Of a stretch of DNA of 64,000 nucleotides, positions 11,368-21,396 are shown piece by piece. The stretch covers positions 558,001 through 622,000 of the forward strand of contig JALRME010000011.1 in assembly GCA_026120035.1 (NCBI GenBank), read 5' to 3'. The stretch comes from Coleophoma eucalyptorum. Taxonomy: Eukaryota; Ascomycota; Leotiomycetes; Helotiales; Dermateaceae. Below the pieces are notes generated by a model. It saw nothing but the letters and a program-made list of their open reading frames with translations. It did no database searches and was not told where the DNA came from. Each line of letters opens with the position of its first letter. Within the stretch, counting starts at the first letter, position 1. The position numbers and the translations under genes are program-made.

Positions 11368-13256
11368 ATGGGAGGACAACCCATCGGACCCGGAATGTTC
11401 AAGGCCGCGTTGGCCGATACACCTCGCGAAGCTCTCAACTGGAGGCTCATGTTCAGTGTGATTTGCTTCGGTCTCATGGGAGCTGCTCGTGGTCTTGATG
11501 AAGGACTTATCTCTACCACAATTGCACAAAAGAGTTTTATTGCCGGTAAAGTATCCAGCTTAAGATCAACCTGCTATTATACTAAGCTATTTTAGAATAT
11601 GGCTTGAAGGAGAGCCCTACTGTCTCGGCAGCTGAACTCGCCCAGAAGAAGGGAAACATCACTGCTATGGTTCAGATCGGTAGTGTTGCTGGTGCTCTCA
11701 TTGCCTTTATTGCGTGTGACAAACTTGGTAAGTTCATATGCTGTAGTTTATGGCACACCGTGCTGACGAATGGAAGGTCGTATATGGGCAACCCGTCAAC
11801 TATGTACAATCTGGATTATCGGTACTATCGTCTTCATCACTGCCAATGGAAACTATGGACAAATTCTTGCTGGGAGATTTGTCATGGGCCTCGGTATTGG
11901 TCAGACGACTGTAGTCGCACCCGCCTACCTTGCTGAGATTGCACCTCGAAGCATCCGTGGTCTCTGCATCTGTATATTTTCCGGCTCCGTCTATTTAGGC
12001 ATCATGCTGGGTTACTTCGCCAATTGGGGAACCTCGCTTCACATTTCCAATAAGACCGCCGATCAATGGGTCGATGCTACCGTGATGCACATCATTTTCG
12101 CTGGCATTATCATGATCATGTCTATCTTTGCTTTGGAGTCACCTAGATGGCTGGCAAAGGTTGGCAAGAATGAGCAGGCTTCTATCAACATGTCCAAGCT
12201 CCGAAAACTTCCTGCCGAACATCCATATGTTCGAGCAGAATTGATTGATATTAACGATCAACTGGAGAGAGAGCGTGAAGCCACCCTAGGAAGTGGTTTC
12301 TTTGGGCCCCTAAAGGAGATTTTCATGCTACCCAGCAACCGCTATCGTATTATGCTTGGTCTCATGTGCCAGCTTTTGGGCCGTAAGTACATGATCTCTT
12401 CCACTTTCGCAATAAATACTAATTGCTATATCCAGAATGGTCCGGAGGCAACAGCATTACTATCTATGCACCATCCTTCTTCGCCCTCCTTGGCACAACT
12501 GGCCAATCTGAGAAGTTATTTGCCACTGCAATCTTTGGTGTTGTGAAGTTTGTCTCTGCTCTTATCTGCGCCTTCTTCCTCGTGGATTTCCTTGGCCGAA
12601 AGCGTGCATTGTCTACCGGTATCATACTACAATTCATCTCTATGACTTACATCGCCATCTACCTTACGGCAGTCCCTGCTATTACTGATGGCGCAGTAAG
12701 ATCCGCATCTGCAAAGCATGCTGGTGCTGGTGCAATTGTCTTCATATACTTCAGTGGTGTCGGATGGGCCCTCGGTTGGAACTCAAGTAAGTTCTTGCTT
12801 GAATTACTCTAGAGTATTTATATTAACCTCAACTCAGTTCAATACTTGATCGGTGCAGAGATCTTCCCTCTTCGCGTCAGATCACTCGGCACATCTATGA
12901 TTATGACCTTCCATTTTGTTAATCAATATGGAAATTCAAAAGCTGTCCCGATTATGTTGCTTAATGACCAAATGAAGCCACAAGGGACATTCTGGTTCTT
13001 CTCCGCTGTCACTCTGCTCGGCTTGGCATTCACATACTTCTTCCTGCCTGAGACGGCTGGTAAGAGTTTGGAGGGCATGGACGAGATGTTCAACCTTCCA
13101 TGGTACATGATTGGCCGCAAGGGTAAAGAATTAACTGAGGGATCTGGTAGTGTTGCAGAGGCTTTGGCAAGGGGAGATACGGAGAAGGTTGCTTATATCG
13201 AGCGGTCTGAACATGCCGAGAATGTTGAGAATGCTGAGAACAGACAAGCTAAGTGA
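11368..13256 (+). CDS. MFS sugar transporter
   Basis: Five exons (11368-11545, 11596-11727, 11777-12382, 12436-12786, 12838-13256) encode 561 residues, normal for fungal sugar/H+ symporters of the plasma membrane. Family signatures include GRFVMGLGIGQ with PAYLAEIAPRSIRG, ESPRWLAKVGK after helix 6, QWSGGNSITIYAP in helix 7, and PETAGKSLEGMDEMF after helix 12. About twelve hydrophobic helices can be followed. The third exon begins inside the conserved GR-xxW segment, which fixes the splice. The substrate cannot be read from sequence. The neighbouring oxidoreductases and dehydratase suggest a sugar or sugar acid (inference). Confidence 0.95.
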
Positions 13257-13581
13257 AACAACTTGGCATCCCAATACCGCTTGGCTGAAGAGTAGACTAT
13301 TTGAACGACTAGAAATGAACTTAAATAATGAAATTCGATTAACTTTTGATGTTTCTAAATTGAGCCTCAGACCATATTCTACAAAACACTCCGGCTCTAA
13401 CTGCCTTATCAATCACATGAAACTAGGAATTTCCTGAAGTTTTAAAGTGAAGAGTCATATGGTCAACCATCTCAAAACCCAGATTGCACGCCTATATATT
13501 CATCACGTATGTGAGGGCACTAACGAAGATTAATTTATTTTGACCAGATTTTGTGTCAAGCTAATTGTTCCTCCATACAAC
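13257..13581. other. intergenic, convergent 3' ends
   Basis: 325 bp of AT-rich sequence between the transporter stop and the Ldh_2-type gene stop, probably both 3' UTRs. Nothing else seen. Confidence 0.4.
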
Positions 13582-14670
13582 CTATTTTGGTGGAGACAAT
13601 TGAACCTGCTGGCTACCAACAAGATCTGCTTCCTTATTTAATGCATTAATCTCAGCCTCAACATATGGAATCCCAGTCTTCTCCCTCTCTACTTGACACA
13701 GTTGCTCAAGCTCGCCAGGAAAGTAGATCCTATCCACGCCGGCCATTTTCTCACATCCGACCACCTTCTCATAAAGATACTGCATCCGATCTTTGAACTC
13801 CCTCAAGTCCATAAACAGGTCCGGCTTGATAGCGATCAAGAAATGGCCTACACCTGCCGGCTTGGAAGGATCATAGGGATTCGTGACTCCGCCCGCAAAC
13901 TCGGATCCCGAAAGCACCCCAGAGAAGACGTCCATCATAATCGATAATGCTGAACCCTTTGGCCCACCCATAGGCAACATGACACCCTTGAGAGCCTTCT
14001 CAGGATCATCTGTCCTATTCCCATCCTGATCCAGCGCCCAGTCCACGGGGATCTTCTCGCCACGCCTCAGCGCTTTATAGATCTTCCCCCGCGCAGCAAC
14101 CGACGGGGCCATATCTAGAATAAACGGCATCTGCCCATCCCCTCCCGGCGCACCGCACGCAATCGGGCTAACCCCCATCAACTTCTCTTTGCCGCCCCAC
14201 ACGGGCAGTGCGGGCGAGGAGTTAGTAAACACCAGACTCATCATCTCGCCTTCGTCCAGCGCCTGCTGCACGACCCATGCGCTCATGCCGAAGTGATTCG
14301 AGTGCTTAACGGACACCATGCCGATGCCGAACTCCTTCGCCATCTCCACCGCGCACCGCATCCCCATGTGCGCCGCGAGGAAGCCGAAGCCATTGTGCCC
14401 GTCAACCTGTGCGACGACCGGCGTGAGTTTCTTCAGCGTCGGCTCTGCGCTGGCATCCAGCACCCCGGCCCGCACCCGGGCCAGGTAGCTTGGAAGTCGG
14501 TTGATGCCGTGGGTGTCTACCCCGCGTAGATCGGCTGATACCAGGCATTGGGCTATTATGCTTGCGTTCTCGGGCTTAACGCCGTTGTGGACCAACAGAT
14601 CTTCTACGAATGCTTGGGCGTCGTGACGTTGGACATGTTGTTTTTGTATCTCGGCTGTTGCTTCAGCCAT
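13582..14670 (-). CDS. malate/L-lactate dehydrogenase (Ldh_2) family oxidoreductase
   Basis: Intronless frame of 362 residues, the usual Ldh_2 length. The family reduces or oxidises 2-oxo/2-hydroxy acids (or cyclic imines) with NAD(P)H. Members include 2,3-diketo-L-gulonate reductase, ureidoglycolate dehydrogenase and sulfolactate dehydrogenase. Visible signatures are VSADLRGVDTHGINRLP near residue 50, VDGHNGFGFLAAHMGM, VKHSNHFG (catalytic His region), FTNSSPALPVWGG, and GGPKGSALSIMMDVFSG. No N-terminal targeting signal is seen, so it is probably cytosolic. Two CGG palindromes stand 312-353 bp upstream of its start codon. Which 2-oxo acid it uses is unknown. Confidence 0.93.
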   Translation of the reverse strand: MAEATAEIQKQHVQRHDAQAFVEDLLVHNGVKPENASIIAQCLVSADLRGVDTHGINRLPSYLARVRAGVLDASAEPTLKKLTPVVAQVDGHNGFGFLAAHMGMRCAVEMAKEFGIGMVSVKHSNHFGMSAWVVQQALDEGEMMSLVFTNSSPALPVWGGKEKLMGVSPIACGAPGGDGQMPFILDMAPSVAARGKIYKALRRGEKIPVDWALDQDGNRTDDPEKALKGVMLPMGGPKGSALSIMMDVFSGVLSGSEFAGGVTNPYDPSKPAGVGHFLIAIKPDLFMDLREFKDRMQYLYEKVVGCEKMAGVDRIYFPGELEQLCQVEREKTGIPYVEAEINALNKEADLVGSQQVQLSPPK

Positions 14671-14981
14671 ACTTGCGACCTTAGACCCAGAATACTTTTT
14701 TGGGTTTTGGGTTTTGGGGTTTGTTTCGTTGCGGAATGACTGAGTGGGTGTACTTTTGATGTGGAGAGTTGGGGATGCGGAGTAAGTGGTTGAGAAGGTT
14801 GTGAAGCGAGGGTTGAAAAGGCGACGTGAAGGTAGCTAGCTACAAGCAGGATCCTATATCTTGATCTTGGTCGAAAGACGCTTGTATGAAGTCTAGAGAG
14901 ATTGGAGCTCAATTGTTCGCTCTGATAGGGAACTTTTTATTCAATTGGGTTTTCTTAACTCTCCAGTTTTGGTGTCTGCGA

Positions 14982-14995
14982 CGGGACAATTCCCG
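14982..14995. promoter_or_regulatory. CGGGA-N4-TCCCG palindrome
   Basis: CGGGACAATTCCCG, a perfect inverted repeat with 5-bp arms (also CGG-N8-CCG). It differs from the site at 16251-16264 (CGGGACAGATCCCG) in only two centre bases. It lies 312 bp upstream of the Ldh_2-type ATG. Confidence 0.55.
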
Positions 14996-15010
14996 AACTT
15001 CTTCTCCGGA

Positions 15011-15023
15011 CGGAGTACATCCG
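15011..15023. promoter_or_regulatory. CGG-N7-CCG palindrome
   Basis: CGGAGTACATCCG, 15 bp beyond the end of the 14982 palindrome. The pairing of an N8 and an N7 site recurs in the next promoter (16251 and 16312). Confidence 0.45.
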
Positions 15024-15315
15024 CAACCCGCTTAATTTGTCACGCTTGAAGCTTGGAGGGCTCGAGGGTTGGGACCTGGCCCTTCGGTCTTTCTGGTATT
15101 CAATTGAACTAGAACTCAGGGCTGATACATAGTACAGAATGTAGTTTTATCAAAATATCTAGAGGCTAAGATTCACTTCAACAAAATTCAGAATCCAAGT
15201 GCGCCCAGTTGAATTAAAATCACGCGATCAGTCATGTGAATCAAGGCGGTTCAAGCAAGCGTGGGCGACTTAAAGTCTTCTAGATTCGTGATTTTCCATC
15301 AATTGACATTAATTT

Positions 15316-16122
15316 TCAGGTTCTCCCAGTGGATGAAGTAATACCACCATCGACAACAATCTTCTGCCCTGTAATATACCTCGCCTCATCTGAAGCCAGA
15401 AAGAGCGCAGCATGAGCAACATCCCACGCATCACCCATCCTCCCACACGGAACCTGTCTATTACGCATCTCCAAATACTGTTCCACACCCCCATCCTTCG
15501 AGTATCGCTCTACAAGCTGCTTTGTATACGGCGTATCCATGAGACCGGGAACCACCGTGTTCAACCTCACGCCCTTGTCAGCATACATGACAGCAGTCGC
15601 TTTCATGAATTGCATTACCGCCGCTTTGGTAGCTGAGTATGCTACCTGCGGCTTCCCAATATATCGCATGCCGGCAATACTCGCAATGCAGATAACGGAG
15701 CCGCTGCCCTGTGCTTCCATAATTGGAAGCACGTAATGGCACGTTAAGTAGACGCTCTTTAGATTGATATCAATCTGCGCATCCCAAGTGCTCTCCTCCA
15801 TACTCGCGGGCGTGCCAGGTTCAGACCGACCTACATTGTTGAGTAGGATATCGATGCGGCCGTGCTTTTCCATGCAAGCATCAACTAGAGCTTTCACTGA
15901 TGCGGACGAGGTGACGTCCGTCGCCACTATGTCGCATGTACCGCCTTCTTTTTCGATTGTTTCTTTCGTTGTTGCTGTTGATTCCAAGCTGCGATTTCCC
16001 CCAAAGATTTTGGCACCTTGGCGTGCAAAGAGAACAGCCATAGCTGCTCCTATGCCCCACCCCGTAGGCTGAGCTTGGCCCAGGCCGGTGATAAGAACGA
16101 CTTTGTCCTTAAGATCGAGCAT
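15316..16122 (-). CDS. short-chain dehydrogenase/reductase (SDR) 1
   Basis: Intronless, 268 residues from the ATG at 16122; the frame extends upstream only through a TTG codon, so 16122 is chosen. It is a classical SDR: VVLITG followed by a cofactor loop with GWGIG (the usual TGxxxGIG is stretched by an insert, GLGQAQPTGWGIG), then LLNNVG, the active-site Ser region CIASIAG, and YSATKAAV as the YxxxK catalytic motif. The C-terminus has RYITGQKIVVDGG, typical of FabG-like members. The stretched glycine loop resembles enoyl-reductase-like or fungal sugar-SDR variants. It diverges from the hemerythrin-like gene, with two CGG palindromes between. A role in oxidising a sugar or a keto-deoxy acid is inferred from neighbours only. 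Confidence 0.93.
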   Translation of the reverse strand: MLDLKDKVVLITGLGQAQPTGWGIGAAMAVLFARQGAKIFGGNRSLESTATTKETIEKEGGTCDIVATDVTSSASVKALVDACMEKHGRIDILLNNVGRSEPGTPASMEESTWDAQIDINLKSVYLTCHYVLPIMEAQGSGSVICIASIAGMRYIGKPQVAYSATKAAVMQFMKATAVMYADKGVRLNTVVPGLMDTPYTKQLVERYSKDGGVEQYLEMRNRQVPCGRMGDAWDVAHAALFLASDEARYITGQKIVVDGGITSSTGRT

Positions 16123-16250
16123 TTTTTTGGTTTCAAGCAATGGGATCTATAGCTTCCAGGCGGATGGGCGAAGAAGTGCATTTAATCAATTTAAGTACAA
16201 TCACTTTAATTCCGTTCTAATGTTTAAGATCTCACTCTCTTCGAAAGTAG

Positions 16251-16264
16251 CGGGACAGATCCCG
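16251..16264. promoter_or_regulatory. CGGGA-N4-TCCCG palindrome
   Basis: CGGGACAGATCCCG, a perfect inverted repeat with 5-bp arms. It lies 129 bp upstream of the SDR1 ATG and about 400 bp upstream of the hemerythrin-like ATG. Nearly identical to 14982-14995. Confidence 0.55.
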
Positions 16265-16311
16265 TCTTTACCTTGTGGTTTCCGGCGTCTAAGTCTCGCT
16301 TGTCAGATGTA

Positions 16312-16324
16312 CGGGACGTTGCCG
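16312..16324. promoter_or_regulatory. CGG-N7-CCG palindrome with CGGGAC core
   Basis: CGGGACGTTGCCG. Same CGGGAC core as 7100, 14982 and 16251, with 7-bp spacing. Confidence 0.45.
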
Positions 16325-16666
16325 TCTGAGTTGCTTAGAAAAACAGAAGCCCTGTATGGTTCATTTCTACGAAGTAAGGGGACGACGCTGATTGGGCATT
16401 TTTGGCAAGCCTATTACAGCTTCATATTGCACCTTGGCAACTTCAGCCTCCCGGTTATAGTACCGTCGGCGCTCTCACCTGCATACAGCTAGTTGTGTCT
16501 TAATGCCTATCACTTCACCACCACAATAATAAGCACTAGAGTGCCAGCACAGACAAGCTGGAAACGTCTCCCCTAGATGCCCTTCTCTATCAAAGAATAT
16601 CTCGTCAAGAGCTAGTTTTAGTTTCACCAAGGCTACAATTGCACTGTCTTCCTTTTGCCGCTCACA

Positions 16667-17601
16667 ATGACGACTAGCACGACGTCTCCAAAGCCACGGG
16701 CTGACGGTCCCCTGGAATTGATCACAACTCCAATGTTCATGACCAAGAAGGTCAGTATCTCTTATTTTGTAGTATTGAAGAACTAGACTCAAGGTTCCCC
16801 TTTTAGCACGACTTATTTACGAGTGGTGCGAGCCATATGTGTATGGTACACAACTCCATCTTTCGGGGTTATAACTCGATCTATCATCAGGCTCCAAGCG
16901 TTGCAGAAGCTGATAAGGCTGACTTCGTGGGATATTGTTTGACATGGTATAAATTCTTGAAGACGCATGCCGAAAATGAAGAAACTAGTCTCTTTCTAAG
17001 GATCGAGGAGCTATTGGACGATAATACGCTCTGGGAGGAGTCAAATAAGGAACATGGTACGTCAGAACGTGTCTAGATCTGCGTATACCAGAGAGCAAAA
17101 AAATCTGACAGTCAATTCCAATCTGTAGCTGAATTCATGCCCGGCATAGAGAGGTTCCAGGAATATCTAGTGAGTCTCAAATCTCCAAGCGACTTCTCAG
17201 GAGCCAAATTGCTGGAGATCATGGCCACTTTCCAAAAACCATTCGAGGAGCACATGCGCGCCGAGGTATCGACTATTGCGCAACTGTCACAGCACCCACG
17301 GACCCCCAAGGAAGGCAGTGCCGAGGAGAAGGCAACGCAATCAGCTTTCGACATACGTGAGGGAAACAACCTCATGAAATCGGGCATGACAGATGTCTTG
17401 CCCTTCTTTCTGTTCAATTTCGACCGGGAGTATGAGGATGGTATGTGGTATAGCTGGCCACCGATTCCAGGGCCGGTACGGTGGGCGCTGATGAGCATTG
17501 CGAAGGTTTTGCATCCAGGTTGGTGGAGGTTTGCAGGTTGTGATGGGACGAAACTGAAGCCGGCCTTGTATGCTGCTCCAGTTTCAGAGGAGAAGTCTTA
17601 A
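16667..17601 (+). CDS. hemerythrin-like (HHE) domain protein
   Basis: Exons 16667-16750, 16807-17056 and 17129-17601 give 268 residues. HHE domains are four-helix bundles that hold a di-iron centre through His/Glu/Asp. Candidate ligands are the His residues of KKHDLF and SHMCMVHN in helix 1, HAENEETSLF in helix 2, and EEHMRAEVSTI in helix 3. The order matches fungal hemerythrin-like proteins. The C-terminal part has YEDGMWYSWPPIPGPVRW, found in fungal members, and no membrane helix. Fungal homologues are uncharacterised as far as I know; roles in oxygen or iron sensing or redox protection are possible. Its place inside a catabolic cluster, sharing a promoter region with an SDR, is the only hint of function. 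Confidence 0.88.
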
Positions 17602-17836
17602 TCTGGGTTGGTGAACCGGAGGGTTGTGATAGCGCTAGGATTAAATATTTACTAGAGAGTATAACAGTTAAAGTCTAAGGGTAAGCTTGCTGGCTTAGCT
17701 ACTCATACATCCATAACGTAAGCAAAGCTTTAAGGCGGGTCTAAAGGCGAGCAAGCAAGTTTAGAACAGGGAGTTTGAGAAAGCAATATCAATAAAATTG
17801 GAGTTAATCCGAATCAAATACCTCTCTGCGGTTTAC

Positions 17837-18807
17837 CTATCCAATCTTGATTCCGCCTCCACTAGCACTGATAACACACCCAGTAATCCATCTTGCATCA
17901 CGGCTACACAATAGACCCACGGAATCCGCAACGTCCTCTGGTTGTGCAAACTGTGGCATAGACTGTAGCGTGATGAATTCCTGTTTGAAAGTTTCCAGTG
18001 CCTCCGGGGGGCATTTCATGACCGAGTCAGTCTGGGTCAGCCCGACCGAGACGGAATTTGCAGTGGTGCCAGCCATGAAGGAGAACTAGTAGGCACATCA
18101 GCTACTGGACAGTAAAAATAAAAATAAAACTCAATAGTATCAAGGATAGACAAAGGAAACATCCATTTAAGATAGGAAAGGTCGAGGGCCGAAAGCGAAG
18201 TCAGCCAACCCACCTTCTCTTCCTTGCCCCCAAAGGCTTGCGACCAAGTACGGCACAGCGACTCGCCGGCAGACTTGCCGGCAGCATACATCAGCTGCAT
18301 GGACCACGGCTGGCGCGAGCGAATGGACGAGATGTAGACGATCCTGCTCTCGGGCTGGAACATGCGTCGCTTAACGAGCTCGTCAACTATCAGCACCGGG
18401 GTTTGAATGTTGCTGATCAGGCTCTCCTGGATCTCCTCTGGCGTCAACTCCCCGAGCGCACCGGGACGCGAGTCTGCGGCGTTGTTGACGAAGATATCTA
18501 CGCGGCTGGAGAAATGCTCGGCGAGGGCGTCGGCGATGGTCGATGCACATGTTGCTGAGAGGATGTTGGCGTTGATGCCTATGATTCTGGAAGTGCGGTG
18601 GAGATCCGTCGGTTTGTAGAGCGCTTCAACCTCTTGATTCACTGCTTCTATCAGTTTAATGCTCTCGGTACTTGTGCAGGTGCCTAGGATGGAACAGCCC
18701 CGTGCTGCGAGGTTCATGGCAACTGCTCGGCCGATGCCGCGCGAGGCACCGGTGATGACAGCTACCTTGCCTTTTAAATCTTGCTCGCGAAGTTTCGATG
18801 TGGCCAT
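17837..18807 (-). CDS. short-chain dehydrogenase/reductase (SDR) 2
   Basis: Exons 18214-18807 and 17837-18085 on the minus strand, with a 128-bp intron, give 280 residues. Motifs: TGASRGIGRAV for cofactor binding, VNNAAD, SSIRSR as active-site Ser region, and MYAAGKSAGES with the YxxxK pair. The end, AGTTANSVSVGLTQTD and WITGCVISASGGGIKIG, is close to fungal SDRs related to versicolorin or naphthol reductases. The cofactor loop GCSILGTCTSTES lacks the Arg expected for strong NADP preference, so specificity is uncertain. It diverges from the dehydratase across 697 bp. Its substrate is unknown; a step before or after the dehydratase is an inference from position. Confidence 0.92.
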
Positions 18808-19504
18808 TGTAAAGGCAGTTCAAGGGTTTTGAGGGTCAGCTTGCAAGCAGGTGATAGATGCAGAGAGATATCCCAGCAATCATAGGTGGGGATTAAAACA
18901 ATAATGATGTACTTCCCCGCACTAACTAGCTTGCCGAAAGTCTGTTCCAGCTCCAAACACAATGATCTGCATATTTGTCTTTTCGGTGTCTCGTCCTTGT
19001 GGGCTTGACCCTCTGCAAGAGGAGGTATGAGTTTGAACTGATCCTGCAAGTGCTATCATGCTCGTTCGATCGTATACGCTGCTGCAAACTACATCCTACC
19101 GCGTTGAACACACCCGGAAGATATAATATATTAGCCTAAGCGATGGCTACTATCTGTGTGAAGCAGCTTTAGAGCAGAATCGGGACATTATTACAGGCAA
19201 TAATGTTATATTGAAATAAGCGAGTTGGAAGAAGTGGAATTATAATCCCTCGAGATGACAGGCGATCATCTTGCAAGCTCTTTCGGATACCTGTACTGCC
19301 AGTAAATCAGGTCTTGTACACGGACGGTTAACTTGAGCTCCTTAGTGGTTGAGAGATAACGAGTAGCGGCACGGAACCCACCCGCTTGCTTACAGAACCA
19401 TCCGTTGCATGTTATCTTAGCGGGGTATATTGCACCATCCTCACCCACTCACTGATTTGCACAAAAGCCAGTCGCCCTCCAGTACACCAAGCAAAGCATA
19501 CAGC
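18808..19504. promoter_or_regulatory. shared promoter region, SDR2 / dehydratase
   Basis: 697 bp between divergent start codons. It has a CGG-N7-CCG at 19372-19384 and a lone CGGGAC half-site at 19181-19186. An imperfect ATTATT/AATAAT inverted repeat lies near 19187-19204. Confidence 0.5.
19372..19384. promoter_or_regulatory. CGG-N7-CCG palindrome upstream of the dehydratase
   Basis: CGGAACCCACCCG, 120 bp before the dehydratase ATG at 19505. Spacing matches the other N7 sites but it lacks the CGGGAC core, so it is weaker. Confidence 0.4.
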
Positions 19505-21396
19505 ATGGACAATCCTAAATCCAGTCAGCCGGACTATGATCTCACAAAGCCCATTACAGCACGATCTGGACTCAAACAAGGTCTCGCCAACTATGGCGAC
19601 CCGCACTTCTCACTGTTCCTCCGCAAAGTATTCATCAAAGCACTAGGCTACAGCGAAGAAGCACTTTCACGACCTATTATTGGGATTATAAACACTTACT
19701 CGGCTTTCAACCCTTGCCATGCAAATGTTCCGCAGCTTATCGAAGCCGCCAAACGCGGCGTGCAACTCAATGGCGGACTGGCGATTGAGTTCCCCACCAT
19801 CAGCATTCACGAGAGCTTCTCCTCGCCTACGAGTATGTACCTGAGGAATTTGATGAGCATGGACACCGAGGAGATGATCAAGGCACAGCCTTTGGATGCT
19901 TGTATTATGATTGGAGGTCGGTGCTCTCAGACCTCAAGTAGATAGAGAAACTGACAGAGCCCAAGGTTGTGATAAGACGGTACCAGCTCAGATCATGGGC
20001 GGTATATCGGCAAATAAACCCGTCCTGCCCTTAATCACAGGCCCAATGATGCCAGGAAGTTATCGAGGCAAGCGTCTTGGTGCTTGCACAGACTGCCGAA
20101 ACAACTGGGCAGCTTTCCGCGCCGGTGAGATAGATATCGAGGATATCTCATCGCTGAACGAGGAACTAGCTCCAACAGTAAGCCCCTTTACTTTTTTTGA
20201 TAAGACTGTAGCTTTGACTAACGGTAGAAAAGGCCGGCACATGTGGCGTCATGGGCACGGCAAGTACAATGGCATGTATCACCGCAGCTTTAGGCATGAT
20301 GCCACTTGCCGGTGCAACAGCAGCAGCGGTATCCTCAGCACGGCTCCGAATAGCCGAGCAAACAGGAGCAAATGCCGTATCAGTAGCAGCAGCCCAGCGC
20401 ACACCACAACAGATCCTGACCCTAGAATCCTTCCACAATGCCATCGTAGTCCTCCAAGCCATCGGCGGTTCTACCAATGCCGTTGTGCATCTCATGGCCA
20501 TCGTGAATCGCCATCCAGACGTCGCGGGAAAGGTGAATCTTCAGACCTTCGATGAAATCGGTCGTAATGTTCCACTCCTTGTTGATCTCAAACCCAGCGG
20601 TGATAACTACATGACGGATTTCCACAACGCTGGTGGTATGCTCGCGTTATTGCACACCTTACGGCCACTTCTCAAAACCTCCGCAATGACCATCACGGGC
20701 CAAACCCTCGCCGAAGTATTAGACACCACGCCATTCCGGCCTTTTGATTTCTCAACCCAGATCATCCGGCCCTTGACAAATCCACTGCACCCCTCGTCAT
20801 CTCTCGTAGTACTATACGGCAACCTCGCTCCCAAAGGCGCGGTTATGAAAGCTTCAGCATCAAAATACAAGCATCTCCTCACTCACCGAGGGCCAGCGGT
20901 GGTTTTCGAAAACTCGGCAGACCTAGCTGCGCGGATTGACTCACCATCGTTGAAAGTGACAGCCGATTCTGTGCTCGTCCTCAAGGGCATAGGCCCCATT
21001 GGCAACCCGGGGATGCCAGAAGCGGGCTTGATCCCCATCCCGCGGAAGCTGGCGGAGCAAGGCGTCAAGGACATGCTCCGAATCAGCGACGGGCGGATGA
21101 GTGGCACGGCGGGTGGGAGTATTGTGCTGCATATCTCGCCAGAGAGTGTGGTCCCGGGTAGTGTGTTTGGAATTGTGAGGGATGGGGATGTGGTTGTGTG
21201 CGATGTTGAGAAGAGGGTGCTGGAGATTAAACTTAGCGAGGAGGAGATTGAGGCGAGGTTGAGGGAGGCGAAGGATTCTGTGGTTATTATTGATCGGATA
21301 AGAAAGAGAGGCTATCGGGGCTTGTATGAGCGAGAGGTTAACCAGGCGGAAGAAGGAGCGGATTTTGGGTTCTTGACTGCAATGGGTCCTTCCTGA
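19505..21396 (+). CDS. IlvD/Edd-family (sugar-acid type) dehydratase
   Basis: Exons 19505-19916, 19966-20177 and 20233-21396 give 595 residues, the family length. The family dehydrates 2,3-dihydroxy acids with an Fe-S cluster and Mg2+: dihydroxyacid dehydratase, 6-phosphogluconate dehydratase, and sugar-acid dehydratases. The three expected cluster cysteines are Cys71 (FNPCHANVP), Cys139 (CDKTVPAQIMGG) and Cys212 (AGTCGVMGTASTMA). QAIGGSTNAVVHLMAI and ISDGRMSGTAGGSIVLH are also clear. A second segment, ACTDCRNNWAAFRAGEI at 177-193, adds a CxxC pair. It suggests the sugar-acid branch rather than isoleucine/valine synthesis. No mitochondrial presequence is seen, in agreement. The start at 19505 is chosen because the upstream frame does not open with an ATG that fits the family. 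Confidence 0.93.

Larger units (their letters stand above)
14671..15315. promoter_or_regulatory. promoter region of the Ldh_2-type gene
   Basis: 645 bp between the Ldh_2-type start codon and the stop of the next SDR gene, both on the minus strand. Besides the two CGG palindromes listed separately it is AT-rich. The right part is likely 3' UTR-flanking sequence of the SDR gene. Confidence 0.45.
16123..16666. promoter_or_regulatory. shared promoter region, SDR1 / hemerythrin-like gene
   Basis: 544 bp between divergent start codons. It holds two CGG palindromes, at 16251-16264 and 16312-16324. No TATA box is clear on either side. Confidence 0.5.

Noticed and set aside
16123..16140. upstream extension of SDR1 to 16140
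   Set aside because: The extension would start at a TTG codon; the first ATG in frame is at 16122.
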